A stretch of DNA of 63,483 nucleotides from an uncultured Olsenella sp. (GTDB lineage Bacteria; Actinomycetota; Coriobacteriia; Coriobacteriales; Atopobiaceae), in contig OMVT01000009.1 of the NCBI GenBank assembly GCA_900314535.1, positions 1 to 63,483 of the forward strand, written 5' to 3'. The position numbers and the translations under genes are program-made. Below, piece by piece: positions 1-8,993 of this stretch; position 1 is the stretch's first letter; each line of letters starts with the position of its first letter. The notes beneath the pieces were generated by a model. The model searched no databases. It saw only the letters and a program-made list of their open reading frames with translations, and was not told where the DNA came from.

Positions 1-164
1 TACTTTGCTGCACCCATGGAGCACTGGATGATCAGCGGGGACTGCTCCTCCTCAGCTGCGGTCAGGATTGCCTGGGCCCACTCGAGGTTGTTGGTGTTGA
101 AAGCACCAAGGCCGTAGTGGCCCTTCTCGGCGGACTGGAGCATGTGCGTTGCATTGACAAGCAT
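1..164 (-). CDS. fba: class II fructose-bisphosphate aldolase, N-terminal part (runs off the window)
   Basis: Only the first 54 codons are inside the window; the rest lies to the left. The visible residues (start MLVNATHMLQSAEKG, then GAFNTNNLEW and PLIIQCSMGA) match the first beta-alpha units of class II (zinc-dependent) aldolases, which cleave fructose 1,6-bisphosphate in glycolysis in the cytoplasm. The ATG is preceded by a strong GGAGG ribosome binding site. Catalytic zinc ligands lie beyond the visible part, so the assignment rests on the N-terminal block alone. A tagatose-bisphosphate aldolase of the same family cannot be excluded. Confidence 0.85.
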   Translation of the reverse strand, partial: MLVNATHMLQSAEKGHYGLGAFNTNNLEWAQAILTAAEEEQSPLIIQCSMGAAK

Positions 165-515
165 TGTTACCTCCGTTTGACAGAGCTGCAAACACTGGAC
201 AATTCAGATTTTACCGCTTTGCAGCACCTTTCATGCGCTGCAGTCAATACTGCATAAGATTTCGCCAGAAGGCGGCACAGGCCGAGCCAGAAGTCCTTCC
301 CGAGCATAGAATCGCTTTACTTATGCACTGCAAAGTTGCAGGTAGACTTCCGTTTTGTCAAGATTTGCTGACGCTTTCATAGATCAGCTGTAGAGAGTGG
401 GCACGCCCTCCGTTTCTGCCTACTTTTTTGTCACACGCCGCCGCTATACTGAACGCTCCGAAAGACAACGACCCCTTGTCCATGGAGCCCATCCCTTTCC
501 AAGGAGGCAGTATCC
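165..515. other. divergent intergenic region between fba and the Ser-rich membrane protein
   Basis: No convincing gene. It holds the two ribosome binding sites, a TATACT (445-450) suitable as a -10 for the rightward gene, and a TAAAAT on the minus strand near 208-213 for fba. A short inverted repeat CTGCA-AAGT-TGCAG lies at 328-341. No clear -35 boxes were found, so the promoters are tentative. Confidence 0.4.
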
Positions 516-1871
516 GTGTCTTACGAAGACAATGATGGCAAGACCCAGGTCTACAATCCCCAGGCCTATGGTTCGAACGATAGAACACAGACATTTAGTG
601 CAAGCGACGAGACCCAGCAGGCAACGGTAGCAGATGCTCCGGCACTCCATGAGCTCTTCCCGGAGCACAAAGACGCTGATGCGACCGTCGTGGCACCGGG
701 TGCCCAGGCTGCACGCATCCGCACCGCACGTGCGCAGCAGTCTCCCTATGCCTCTTCTCAGGCGACGCAGAACTACGCCGCCCAGAACCCCTACGGTGCG
801 ACGCAGAACTTCGCATCCCAGAACCCCTACGGCGTCCAGGCAACGCAGAACATCTCCTCCCAGAGCCCATATGGCCAGGGCGGAGACGGAAACGATAGCG
901 GCGATGGCAAGAAGGACAAGGGGATGTTCAGCGACATCTCGTTTGCCCAGGTGACCGCAACGGCGCTTGCCGCTGTCACCTCCACCCTCCTCTCCTCCCA
1001 GATCGGCATTGCCGGCTCCATCATCGGTGTCGGCCTCGGCGCTGCTGCCTCTGCGGTCGCGACCTCGATCTACAAGAACATCCTTTCCCGCTCTGCCGAC
1101 AAGCTCAAGAGCCTCAAAGACGGCGGCGAAGAGCAGATCGAGGGTGTCATGGACTCCTCCGAGCTCGGAAGCTATGAGATCGGCCCTGACGGCCAGCGCA
1201 TCGCTTCCGACTCCATGCTTGCGGCAGCCGACTCCCAGCGCAAGCGCCAGAAGCGCATCGCTATCGCGGTGACCTCCATTGCCGCTGTCGCCGCCGTCGC
1301 AATCGGCGCAGCCGTAATCAATGTCGCGACCGCAGGAAACGGCCTCGGCACAAAGACGACATTCGCCGCTCCTGCCCAGCAAAGCGAGAGTGCAGACGAC
1401 CAGAAGGCCGACGACAAGAAGACGGATACGACGTCTTCCGACAAGAACGCCACATCGTCTTCCAAGACATCGAACTCCGGCACGGGCACTGCCTCGTCTA
1501 CGAACTCCGGCACCTCGAGCAGCGATGCGGATGATGGGAGCGCTTCTGGCACGAGCTCCTCGTCGAACAGCGGCACGTCAGGCACGGGCACGTCGAGCTC
1601 CACATCAAACAATTCAGGCTCCTCGAGCTCCAGCTCTTCGAGCTCGAATTCCGGCACGTCGAACTCTTCGAGCTCGAACTCCGGCACATCCTCTGATTCC
1701 TCGAGCTCGAACAGCTCCTCGAACTCCGGCCAGAGCAGCTCCTCGAACTCAGGCACGAGCTCGGATTCCAGCTCGACGGACAGCTCCAAGGGCTCGAGCA
1801 GCACGTCTGGCTCCGGCACATCGGGCACAGGCACGACAAGCTCCACGACGACAAGCTCCACGAACTCATAG
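516..1871 (+). CDS. Ser/Thr-rich membrane-anchored protein with QNPYG repeats, function unknown
   Basis: I do not recognise a named family. The 451-residue protein starts at a GTG with AAGGAGG upstream. Residues 1-130 are hydrophilic and Gln/Thr-rich, with repeated Thr-Gln pairs and three QNPYG/QSPYG units near 89-120. Residues 145-190 are Ala/Gly-rich and hydrophobic, and residues 248-272 form a second hydrophobic segment after the basic QRKRQKR. From about 290 to the end it is almost only Ser, Thr, Gly, Asn and Asp. The likely layout is a cytoplasmic N-terminus, one or two membrane passes and a flexible extracellular stalk. Repeated Thr-Gln sites resemble Ser/Thr-kinase/FHA targets, but that is a guess. 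It is monocistronic and closed by a terminator. Confidence 0.6.
   Translation: MSYEDNDGKTQVYNPQAYGSNDRTQTFSASDETQQATVADAPALHELFPEHKDADATVVAPGAQAARIRTARAQQSPYASSQATQNYAAQNPYGATQNFASQNPYGVQATQNISSQSPYGQGGDGNDSGDGKKDKGMFSDISFAQVTATALAAVTSTLLSSQIGIAGSIIGVGLGAAASAVATSIYKNILSRSADKLKSLKDGGEEQIEGVMDSSELGSYEIGPDGQRIASDSMLAAADSQRKRQKRIAIAVTSIAAVAAVAIGAAVINVATAGNGLGTKTTFAAPAQQSESADDQKADDKKTDTTSSDKNATSSSKTSNSGTGTASSTNSGTSSSDADDGSASGTSSSSNSGTSGTGTSSSTSNNSGSSSSSSSSSNSGTSNSSSSNSGTSSDSSSSNSSSNSGQSSSSNSGTSSDSSSTDSSKGSSSTSGSGTSGTGTTSSTTTSSTNS
1430..1868 (+). repeat. low-complexity Ser/Thr/Gly-coding DNA
   Basis: Degenerate short tandem units built on TCGAGCTC, TCGAACTC and GGCACG encode the Ser-rich tail of the preceding gene. 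The arrangement is prone to slippage, so length variation between strains is expected. Confidence 0.6.
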
Positions 1872-1897
1872 CAAGCTGCCACAGCCTGGCATATCGA

Positions 1898-1928
1898 GGG
1901 CTGCATCTTTCGGGATGCGGCCCTTTTC
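1898..1928 (+). terminator. intrinsic terminator after the Ser-rich protein gene
   Basis: Stem GGGCTGCATC / GATGCGGCCC (one G-U pair) with loop TTTCGG, followed by a T run. Confidence 0.75.
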
Positions 1929-2009
1929 TGTGCACAGCGCAACGCTCCTGGTTCCTGTGGCACAATGGATGCAGTTTTTATAAGCATCCATCAGCCGGAA
2001 AGAGGTTCC

Positions 2010-3404
2010 ATGGAACGACCGAACGCATGGGAGGAATCGACGCAGGACGAGCGCCAGGAGGCGCTGCGTTTCTGCGAGGGATACAAGGCATTCATCAGCC
2101 AGAACAAGACCGAGCGCGAGTGCTGCGCGGCAGCAGCTGCACTGGCAGAAGAGCAGGGCTACCGTGCACTCGATAGCCTCATCGCCGAGGGAGCAAAGCT
2201 CGTCTCCGGCGACAAGGTCTATGCCACGAACCACGGCAAGGCGCTCCTGCTCCTCGAGGTCGGCACGAAGCCTCTCGAGGAGGGACTCAACATCCTCGGC
2301 GCCCACATCGACTCGCCCCGGCTCGATGTGAAGCAGAACCCGCTCGAGGAGAAGTCGGGCCTTGCCTACCTTGACACGCACTACTACGGCGGCATCAAGA
2401 GCTATCAGTGGACCGCGCTGCCGCTCGCCCTTCACGGTGTCGTCTGCAAGAAGGACGGCACGAAGGTCCAGATCGCGCTCGGCGAAGACCCGTCCGACCC
2501 CGTCTTCTGCGTGACCGACCTTCTCCCCCATCTCGCGAAGGACCAGATGTCCAAGAAGGCAGCGGAGGCTGTCGAAGGCGAGGTCCTGGACCTTCTTGTC
2601 GGCAATGAGCCGCTTGCCATCGAAGGAGACGCAGACGAGGCGAAGGACCCTGTCGCTGCACACGTCCTCTCGATCCTGAAAGAGCGCTACGCAATCGAGG
2701 AAGAGGACTTCCTCTCGGCCGAGCTCGAGATCGTGCCGGCAGGCGCTGCCAGAGACCTTGGCTTCGACCGCTCGATGATCCTGGCCTATGGCCAGGACGA
2801 CCGCGTCTGCAGCTATCCATCCCTTCTGGCCCAGCTCGAGAATCCGGCACCGGCACGCACGGCCGTCACGCTTCTCGTCGACAAGGAGGAGATTGGCTCT
2901 GTCGGCGCAACGGGCATGACGAGCAGCTTCTTCGAGGACACGATCGCAGAGGTGCTGGCACTTGCGGGCGAGACCTCGCCGCTTGCCTTGAGGCGCTGCC
3001 TCAGGCACTCCCGCATGCTCTCGAGCGATGTATCGGCCGGCTTCGATCCGAGCTTTGCCTCGGTCTTCGAGACGAAGAATTCCTGCTTCCTCGGGCGTGG
3101 CCTCACGTTCAACAAGTACACAGGCTCGCGCGGCAAGGCTGGCTCGAACGATGCTGACGCGGAGTACCTGGCCCAGGTCCGCGCTGCCATGGACGAGGCA
3201 GACGTCAAGTGGCAGACAGCCGAGCTTGGCCGCGTCGACGCCGGTGGCGGCGGCACGATTGCCTACATCCTTGCCAAGTACGATATGGATGTCGTGGACT
3301 GCGGCGTGCCCGTGCTCTCGATGCATGCACCTTGGGAGGCAACGTCCAAGATTGACATCTTCAATGCCTACAAGGGCTACAAGGCCTTCCTCAAGACCGA
3401 GTAG
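2010..3404 (+). CDS. M18 family aminopeptidase (aspartyl aminopeptidase type)
   Basis: Cytoplasmic zinc metallopeptidase that removes N-terminal, often acidic, residues from peptides. Family landmarks are all present: AHIDSPRLD (98-106, metal ligands), GQDDRV (261-266), DKEEIGS (291-297, catalytic acid region), SSDVSAGFDP (about 345-355) and the C-terminal SMHAPWE metal-binding motif. At 464 residues it has the usual length for M18 enzymes. I chose the ATG at 2010 because GGAAAGAGG precedes it; an in-frame ATG at 1965 would add 15 poorly fitting residues without a good ribosome binding site. It is a single-gene unit ending at a terminator shared with convergent dapH. Confidence 0.92.
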   Translation: MERPNAWEESTQDERQEALRFCEGYKAFISQNKTERECCAAAAALAEEQGYRALDSLIAEGAKLVSGDKVYATNHGKALLLLEVGTKPLEEGLNILGAHIDSPRLDVKQNPLEEKSGLAYLDTHYYGGIKSYQWTALPLALHGVVCKKDGTKVQIALGEDPSDPVFCVTDLLPHLAKDQMSKKAAEAVEGEVLDLLVGNEPLAIEGDADEAKDPVAAHVLSILKERYAIEEEDFLSAELEIVPAGAARDLGFDRSMILAYGQDDRVCSYPSLLAQLENPAPARTAVTLLVDKEEIGSVGATGMTSSFFEDTIAEVLALAGETSPLALRRCLRHSRMLSSDVSAGFDPSFASVFETKNSCFLGRGLTFNKYTGSRGKAGSNDADAEYLAQVRAAMDEADVKWQTAELGRVDAGGGGTIAYILAKYDMDVVDCGVPVLSMHAPWEATSKIDIFNAYKGYKAFLKTE

Positions 3405-3426
3405 AGCCATCTATGCATAGATAGGA

Positions 3427-3463
3427 AGAAGCGCTCCTGGAGACCATCTCCGGGAGCGCTTCT
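3427..3463. terminator. bidirectional terminator between the M18 peptidase and dapH
   Basis: Long stem AGAAGCGCTCC(T)GGAGA / TCTCC(G)GGAGCGCTTCT with loop CCA and T-rich flank. It serves the convergent genes on both sides. Confidence 0.85.
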
Positions 3464-3492
3464 CTTTCTGTCTGCAGCCAGTATCTGAAAAC

Positions 3493-4203
3493 CTAGAGCG
3501 TCCTCAGCGCATCGACGAGCGCCGTCTTGCCAGCCGTCTTTGCGTCCTTCATCTTGATGACCTTGGCAGGGCAGCCAGCAACGACGGCGCCAGCCGGGAC
3601 ATCCTCAATCACGACAGCGCCGGCAGCGACGACGGCACCCTCGCCGACATGGACGCCTTCGATCACGACAGCGTTGGCGCCGATCATGACATTGTCGTCG
3701 ATGATGACAGGGGTGGCAGAGGCAGGCTCGACGACGCCTGCAAGCACGGTGCCGGCACCGATGTGGCAGTGTGCGCCGACGATGGCGCGGCCACCCAGGA
3801 CGGCACCCATATCGATCATCGTGCCCTCGCCCACGACGGCACCGATATTGATGATGGCACCCATCATGATGACGGCGTTGTCGCCGATCTCGACCTTCTC
3901 GCGGATGATGGCACCCGGCTCGATGCGAGCATTCACGCCTTTGAGGTCGAGAAGTGCCACGCCGGAGTTCCTGCGGTCGCACTCGATCTCGATGTCCTCG
4001 ATCTCCTCTGCGTGCTCCTCGACGACGGGGGCAAGCTCTGCCCAGTCGCCGAAGACAATGGCGGTCTGGCCAGCATCGAAGACCTTGCTGTCTCCCCAGT
4101 CGAGCCAGTCCATCTCTGCCTCAGGCGCAAGCTTTATATAGAGCTTCACGGGCGTCTTCTTCGGAGCCGTAGCGATGTAGTCGATGATTTCCTGTGCGTC
4201 CAT
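3493..4203 (-). CDS. dapH: tetrahydrodipicolinate N-acetyltransferase
   Basis: Acetylates tetrahydrodipicolinate with acetyl-CoA in the acetylase branch of diaminopimelate/lysine synthesis. The 236-residue protein has an N-terminal alpha/beta domain and then a left-handed beta-helix from about residue 90 to 215, seen as hexapeptide repeats ([57 protein letters not shown]). The closing segment [15 protein letters not shown] is typical of hexapeptide acyltransferases. Length and the early [17 protein letters not shown] segment fit DapH, not the longer succinyl-type DapD. It lies 26 bases downstream of lysA on the same strand, so the two are probably one operon, and the downstream acetyl-DAP genes support the assignment. 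Confidence 0.92.
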   Translation of the reverse strand: MDAQEIIDYIATAPKKTPVKLYIKLAPEAEMDWLDWGDSKVFDAGQTAIVFGDWAELAPVVEEHAEEIEDIEIECDRRNSGVALLDLKGVNARIEPGAIIREKVEIGDNAVIMMGAIINIGAVVGEGTMIDMGAVLGGRAIVGAHCHIGAGTVLAGVVEPASATPVIIDDNVMIGANAVVIEGVHVGEGAVVAAGAVVIEDVPAGAVVAGCPAKVIKMKDAKTAGKTALVDALRTL

Positions 4204-4229
4204 GGACGCTCCTTCCCTGTCAGATACGT

Positions 4230-5531
4230 CTATTCTTCGTTATCCAGCCTATGCTCGATGGCCTCGAGCCTCTTGAAGACCGGCAGTACATCGAGTGTCG
4301 CGAAGTAGTCGAGAGGCGTCTCGGCACGGCGGATGAGCTCGACCGAACCGTCCTCCTTGAGCAGGAGCTCTGCCGAACGGAGCCGGCCATTGTAGTTGTA
4401 GCCCATCGAGTGGCCATGCGCACCCACATCGTGGATGAAGAGGAGGTCGCCCACCTCGACAGGCGGCAGCGCCCTGTGCGTCGCAAAGCGGTCGGAGTTC
4501 TCGCAGAGCATGCCCGTCACGCTGTAGTGCTCCGTTGCTGGCACATCCTCTTTCCCCATGACCGTGATGTGGTGGTAGGCCCCATAGAGCATGGGACGCA
4601 TGAGGTTTGCCGCACAGGCATCGACACCCACATAGTCATCGTAGATATGCTTCATATGGATCACTCTCGTGACGAGTCCCGCGTAGGGACCCATCATGAA
4701 GCGGCCAAGCTCGGTCGCGACAGCGACATCCCCCATGCCTTCCGGTACGAGGATCTCGTTGTATGCCTCCTCTACGCGCCTGCCGATGAGCGCGATATCG
4801 TTCGGCTCCTCTTCGGGCTTGTAGGGAATGCCGACGCCGCCCGAGAGGTTCACGAGCGTGACCTTCACGCCGAATGCCTTCTTCAGCTTCACGGCGAGCG
4901 TGAAGAGCAGGCGTGCGAGCGCCGGGTAGTAGTCGTTCGTGACCGTGTTAGAGGCAAGCAGAGCATGGAGGCCGAACTCCTTGACGCCAGCTTCGGAGAG
5001 CTCGCGCACGGCTTCGAAGATCTGCTCTTCGGTCATTCCGAACTTCGCATCCTCAGGAGAGCCGAAGATGCCATTTGCGAAGGCAAAGTCGCCGCCTGGA
5101 TTGAACCTCAGGCTCACGAACTCAGGAAGCGGATCTGCCACCTTCTTCAGGAGCGCGATATGGGAGATATCGTCCAGATTCACGCCGGCACCGAGCTTGA
5201 CGGCGTAGGCCATCTCCTCTTCCGGCGTATCGTTCGAGCTGAACATGATATCGCGGCCCGTGATGCCCAGAGCCTCTGCGAGCATGAGCTCTGCCTTGCT
5301 CGAGCAGTCGACGCCGAAGCCATACTCATGGAGCATGCTTATGAGGACAGGATTGGGCGTTGCCTTGATTGCGAAGAACTCCTTGTAGGCAGGATTCCAC
5401 GAGAAGGCATCCCTGACGCGCTCGGCGCAGTCCCTGATCCCTTTCTCATCGTAGATATAGAACGGTGTCGGATAGCTCTTCGCTATCTCCTCGAGCTGCT
5501 CCTTCGTCGCGAAGGGATGTCTGGTCTGCAC
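4230..5531 (-). CDS. lysA: diaminopimelate decarboxylase
   Basis: PLP enzyme of fold type III that decarboxylates meso-diaminopimelate to L-lysine, the last step of the pathway. The PLP lysine is K56 in FFAIKA. Further landmarks are [21 protein letters not shown] (phosphate-binding loop) and the active-site CENSDRF motif near the C-terminus. The open frame extends far upstream, but the start is taken as the GTG at 5531 because GGGAGG lies six bases before it and the protein then begins [13 protein letters not shown], giving a normal 433 residues. A TATAAT (minus strand, 5595-5600) lies 64 bases upstream. It is the first gene of a lysA-dapH unit, divergent from the M20 deacetylase. Confidence 0.92.
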   Translation of the reverse strand: MQTRHPFATKEQLEEIAKSYPTPFYIYDEKGIRDCAERVRDAFSWNPAYKEFFAIKATPNPVLISMLHEYGFGVDCSSKAELMLAEALGITGRDIMFSSNDTPEEEMAYAVKLGAGVNLDDISHIALLKKVADPLPEFVSLRFNPGGDFAFANGIFGSPEDAKFGMTEEQIFEAVRELSEAGVKEFGLHALLASNTVTNDYYPALARLLFTLAVKLKKAFGVKVTLVNLSGGVGIPYKPEEEPNDIALIGRRVEEAYNEILVPEGMGDVAVATELGRFMMGPYAGLVTRVIHMKHIYDDYVGVDACAANLMRPMLYGAYHHITVMGKEDVPATEHYSVTGMLCENSDRFATHRALPPVEVGDLLFIHDVGAHGHSMGYNYNGRLRSAELLLKEDGSVELIRRAETPLDYFATLDVLPVFKRLEAIEHRLDNEE

Positions 5532-5594
5532 GCGGCGCCTCCCTGGATGCCTGATGTGGCTATCGATATGCACCTGCAATCGTATACGCATCCG

Positions 5595-5600
5595 ATTATA
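5595..5600 (-). promoter_or_regulatory. candidate -10 box for lysA-dapH
   Basis: Perfect TATAAT on the minus strand, 64 bases upstream of the lysA GTG. No good -35 was found, so recognition may need an activator or an extended element. No lysine riboswitch is visible in the leader. Confidence 0.45.
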
Positions 5601-5723
5601 GGGAGCGGGGCCAGAATGCTCCCATCCCTGTAACAGAATGGATGCGCGGCGCCCACAGCGGCCCCACACGGCTGCATCACAATGGATGTAGCAACCTATC
5701 CATAGCACGGAAGGACCTTGCCT

Positions 5724-6863
5724 ATGTCCAAAGAGCCGACTGCAGCAGACCTGCGCCAATGGCGGCGCGACCTGCACCAGATACCAGAGACCGATTTCGA
5801 CCTGCCTGAGACGCTTGCCTATATCGAGCACGAGCTCGAAGGCGTGAGGGATGCCCTCGTAGCCAGTGGGCAGAAAGCGGAGATCCTCCACCCCTGCCGC
5901 TCCACTGTCTGCCTCTTCCTCGACCGCGGAAGCGAGCGCACGACAGCCCTCCGCTCCGATATGGATGCCTTGCCTGTCACAGAGACGACCGGCGTCCCCT
6001 TTGCCTCGACGCATCCGCACAAGATGCACGCCTGCGGACATGACGGACACATGGCAATGCTTCTGGGACTCGCGCACCATATTGTCACCTGTGCAGATGA
6101 GCTTCCCCGCTCGGTGCTCCTCGTCTTCCAGCCGGCAGAGGAGACGACGGGAGGCGCCCGGATTGTCTGCGAGTCGGGCATCTTCAGGAAGGTCCATGCG
6201 GACAGGATCTTCGGCTTCCATCTCTGGCCCGATCTTCCGAAAGGCACGCTTGCCTCGAAGCCAGGACCTCTTCTGGCAGGCTCGCATGAGACCGACGTCA
6301 CGTTCCTGGGCAAGGCGTCCCATATCGCGAAAGCAGACCAGGGAGCAGATGCCCTCTCTGCTGCCTGTCGCTTCCAGCGTGCGGCTGCAGACCTCCTCGA
6401 GGAACGCAGGGCAATGGAGCCCTGCATCCTGAAGTTCGGCCGCATGGAGGCGGGTTCTGTCAGAAACCAGATTGCCGATACGGCTAAGCTCGAAGGCTCC
6501 TTGCGCATCTTCTCCGACGCAATGGACACGCGCCTTCAGGACGAGGTCAAAGATCTCGCTGCCAGAGCCGCAGAGGACGAGCGCTGCACCTCCGAGGTCC
6601 ACTTCTCCCAGGGCTATCCCCCGGTCACGAACGACCCAGACCTCTTCCAGAAGGCGCTTGCCGCGCTTCCCGAGCTCGAGCTTCTGCCCGAACCGCTCCT
6701 TATTGCCGAAGACTTTGCCTGGTACCAGCGCTACCTTCCCGGCGTCTTCCTGCTTCTCGGCACCGGCGAGAAGACGCCGCTCCATGCTGCAGACTTCAAC
6801 TTCGACGAGTCGATCTTGACGGTGGGCCTTTCTGCCTACGAGCGCCTGATCCGCATGCCATAA
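5724..6863 (+). CDS. M20 family amidohydrolase, probable N-acetyl-diaminopimelate deacetylase
   Basis: Zinc-dependent hydrolase of 379 residues. The metal motif MHACGHDGH (101-109) and QPAEE (136-140) are those of the M20D amidohydrolases, which include N-acetyl-LL-DAP deacetylase and hippurate/IAA-amino acid hydrolases. Sequence alone does not separate these. The position beside dapH, lysA and an aminotransferase argues strongly for removal of the acetyl group from N-acetyl-LL-diaminopimelate. I chose the ATG at 5724, eight bases after AAGGA. It is divergent from lysA and convergent with the aminotransferase, sharing a terminator with the latter. Confidence 0.85.
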   Translation: MSKEPTAADLRQWRRDLHQIPETDFDLPETLAYIEHELEGVRDALVASGQKAEILHPCRSTVCLFLDRGSERTTALRSDMDALPVTETTGVPFASTHPHKMHACGHDGHMAMLLGLAHHIVTCADELPRSVLLVFQPAEETTGGARIVCESGIFRKVHADRIFGFHLWPDLPKGTLASKPGPLLAGSHETDVTFLGKASHIAKADQGADALSAACRFQRAAADLLEERRAMEPCILKFGRMEAGSVRNQIADTAKLEGSLRIFSDAMDTRLQDEVKDLAARAAEDERCTSEVHFSQGYPPVTNDPDLFQKALAALPELELLPEPLLIAEDFAWYQRYLPGVFLLLGTGEKTPLHAADFNFDESILTVGLSAYERLIRMP

Positions 6864-6892
6864 GGGCGGACGGCAAGGACAGCAGAAAACAC

Positions 6893-6920
6893 GAGAGGGC
6901 AGCCGGCTGGCTGCCCTCTC
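6893..6920. terminator. bidirectional terminator between deacetylase and aminotransferase
   Basis: Perfect 12-bp stem GAGAGGGCAGCC / GGCTGCCCTCTC with a four-base loop, between convergent genes. Confidence 0.85.
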
Positions 6921-6957
6921 TTCATGTCCATCTGCTTTTCTGCTCCAGTTTGCGAAC

Positions 6958-8121
6958 TCAGATCCTCTGCAGGCTTCCCACGAAGGACGCAAGACGGCGG
7001 AGACCCTCCTTGAGCGTCTCCTCGTCTGTCGCATACGAGATGCGTACATGGCCGGCGCAGCCAAAGCAGGTGCCCGGCACGAGGGCAACCCCTGCCTCCT
7101 TGATGGCACGGATGCAGAAGCGCTCCGCACCGATCTGGCTCCCATCTGTATCTGCAAGTCCTGCGACCGATGGGAATGCATAGAAGGCGCCTTCTGGCAC
7201 GACGCAGGGAAGGCCCATTTCCTGGAGCGCCGCAATCGTGCTGTCGCGCCGCCTCTCGTAGCTCTGCCTGAAGGGCTCCACATCGCTTGCCAGCGCCTTG
7301 ACAGCGGCGTCCTGCGTGAATGCGACGACGCTCGAGATGGCATACATGTGGACCATCGAAAGGGCAGGCATGAGGGGCTCTGGCGCCGCAAGCCACCCCA
7401 GGCGCCAGCCAGTCATGGCATAGGGCTTCGAGAAGCTGTTCACGACGATCGTCCGGTCCGCAAGCTCCGGATAGCTCTCGGCAAAGCCCGTGAACTCGTC
7501 CGTATAGACAAGCCGCTCATACACATTGTCGCAGATCACATAGAAGTCATGCTCACGGGACAGCTCAGCCACAGCAGCCAGGCTTTCCTTCGTGAGCACG
7601 GTGCCGGTGGGGTTCAGGGGCGAGTTCAGGATGATGGCCTTGGTCTTGGGGCCCACAAGAGCAGCGAGCTTTTCCTTCCCTATCTGGAAGCTGTCCTCTG
7701 ACGTATCGAGCGTTATGGGATTCGCGCGGCAGATGCGCGCGATTGCATCGTAGAGGAGGAATGCCGGCGCGGGAATGATGAAGTCATCGCCCGGCTCCAG
7801 GATTGTCGTGAGGATCGTATAGATTGCCTCGGTCGCGCCCGAGGTGACGATGACCTGCTCCGGCGAAAACGCAAGGCCGCGCCCTGCCATGTAGGATGAG
7901 ATGGCTTTCCTGAGCTCAGCTGTGCCATTGTTCGGCGGATAGTGGGTCTTGCCCTCTTCGAGCGAATGTGCAACCTCTGCACGGATGGGAGCAGGCGTCG
8001 TCTCCCCCGGCTCGCCGAGCGTGAGCGAGATGCACCCCGGCGTCTCATGCGCGAGACGTGCAAACTGGCGGATGCCCGAAGGCTTGAGCGTGGAGAGCGC
8101 CGAATTGAGCGTAAGCGGCAT
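6958..8121 (-). CDS. class I/II PLP aminotransferase, probable N-acetyl-LL-diaminopimelate aminotransferase
   Basis: Fold-type I aminotransferase of 387 residues. The PLP lysine is K232 in NSFSKPYAMTGWR. Other landmarks are SGATEAI (phosphate-binding turn), NSPLNPTGT (Asn contacting the cofactor) and CDNVYERLVY (aspartate on the pyridine nitrogen, then tyrosine). The family includes aspartate aminotransferases and PatA. Its place next to dapH, lysA and the deacetylase suggests the transamination of N-acetyl-2-amino-6-oxopimelate. With those three it completes the acetyl branch apart from dapA, dapB and dapF, which are not in this window. GAAGGGACC precedes the ATG. Confidence 0.85.
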   Translation of the reverse strand: MPLTLNSALSTLKPSGIRQFARLAHETPGCISLTLGEPGETTPAPIRAEVAHSLEEGKTHYPPNNGTAELRKAISSYMAGRGLAFSPEQVIVTSGATEAIYTILTTILEPGDDFIIPAPAFLLYDAIARICRANPITLDTSEDSFQIGKEKLAALVGPKTKAIILNSPLNPTGTVLTKESLAAVAELSREHDFYVICDNVYERLVYTDEFTGFAESYPELADRTIVVNSFSKPYAMTGWRLGWLAAPEPLMPALSMVHMYAISSVVAFTQDAAVKALASDVEPFRQSYERRRDSTIAALQEMGLPCVVPEGAFYAFPSVAGLADTDGSQIGAERFCIRAIKEAGVALVPGTCFGCAGHVRISYATDEETLKEGLRRLASFVGSLQRI

Positions 8122-8200
8122 GAAAAGGTCCCTTCATCGGATATGGACATCCATTATCCTCCGAAGGGACCTTGCGCACATCAGATCGCTGACACTGCCA

Positions 8201-8989
8201 TCAACTTGTAGCGTTGGCACCCAGAAGCTCGAGCACCTGCTTCTTGCAGGAGAGGAAGTCATCTGTGAGCGCGAAAGCAGAAGCGGAGAGATCTCCTCTT
8301 GGCACGGCAATCTCGCCGACAAGTTGGCTCGGCCTGCCTTCTGAGGGATTGCCGCCGAGGACATAGATCCTTCGTGCCATGCTCACCGCCTCGTCGACAT
8401 CGTGCGTGATCATGAGGGTCGCATATCCGAGCTCCTCTGCCATGCTGCAGTACCAGCTCCTCATATCTGCTCTCGTCAAGGCGTCCAAAGCGCTGAACGG
8501 CTCGTCCAGAAGCATCACATCGTTGCCCATGAGGTAGGTGCGCAGGAACGCCGCACGCTGGCGCATGCCGCCCGAAAGCTCCGAAGGCCACTTCTTCTGC
8601 GTCCCCTCAAGGCCGAAGCGGCCGAAGAGCGGTGCCGCCTTCGCACGTGCCTCCTCTTTCTTCATGCCTCCGAGCACGAGCGGCAGGGAGACATTGTCCT
8701 CGATCGTCTTGTGTGGCAGCAGGAGATCCTTCTGGAGCATGTAGCTCACCTTGCCCGGATGCCCCGTGATGTCTGTCCCATGCAGGAGCACGCGGCCCAC
8801 ATCGGGGACAGTGAGTCCTGAGAGGGCATGGAGGATCGTCGTCTTGCCGCAGCCGGAACGTCCGACAAGGCAGACGACCTCTCCTGGCGCTACCGACATG
8901 CTCACATGAGAGACGACTGCATGGACCCCATCCCAGGAAAGGACGAGATCGTCGGCTTCGAGCGCTGGCGTGTTTGCCGATTCTGCCAT
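8201..8989 (-). CDS. thiZ: ABC transporter ATP-binding protein of a thiamine-precursor importer
   Basis: ATPase of 262 residues with Walker A GRSGCGKT (43-50), signature ELSGG (137-141), Walker B VMLLDEP (158-164) and the H-loop in MITHDV. It belongs to the nitrate/sulfonate/taurine group (SsuB/TauB/ThiZ). The role in import of a thiamine precursor is inferred from the upstream TPP riboswitch and thiamine-binding protein. I chose the ATG at 8989, four bases after the stop of the binding-protein gene and with GAGG just upstream. It is the last gene of the riboswitch-controlled operon. Confidence 0.88.
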   Translation of the reverse strand: MAESANTPALEADDLVLSWDGVHAVVSHVSMSVAPGEVVCLVGRSGCGKTTILHALSGLTVPDVGRVLLHGTDITGHPGKVSYMLQKDLLLPHKTIEDNVSLPLVLGGMKKEEARAKAAPLFGRFGLEGTQKKWPSELSGGMRQRAAFLRTYLMGNDVMLLDEPFSALDALTRADMRSWYCSMAEELGYATLMITHDVDEAVSMARRIYVLGGNPSEGRPSQLVGEIAVPRGDLSASAFALTDDFLSCKKQVLELLGANATS

Positions 8990-8993
8990 GGCC

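Noticed and set aside
1866..3410. Antisense frame of over 500 codons opposite the M18 peptidase.
   Set aside because: Composition is the mirror of a GC-rich gene. The plus strand shows all M18 motifs.
5532..5723. Lysine riboswitch upstream of lysA.
   Set aside because: No L-box-like conserved cores are visible in the leader.
5532..7391. Long upstream extension of the lysA reading frame on the minus strand, reaching about 1050 codons.
   Set aside because: It runs antisense through the deacetylase gene, has no family resemblance, and lysA has a strong ribosome binding site at a GTG giving normal length.
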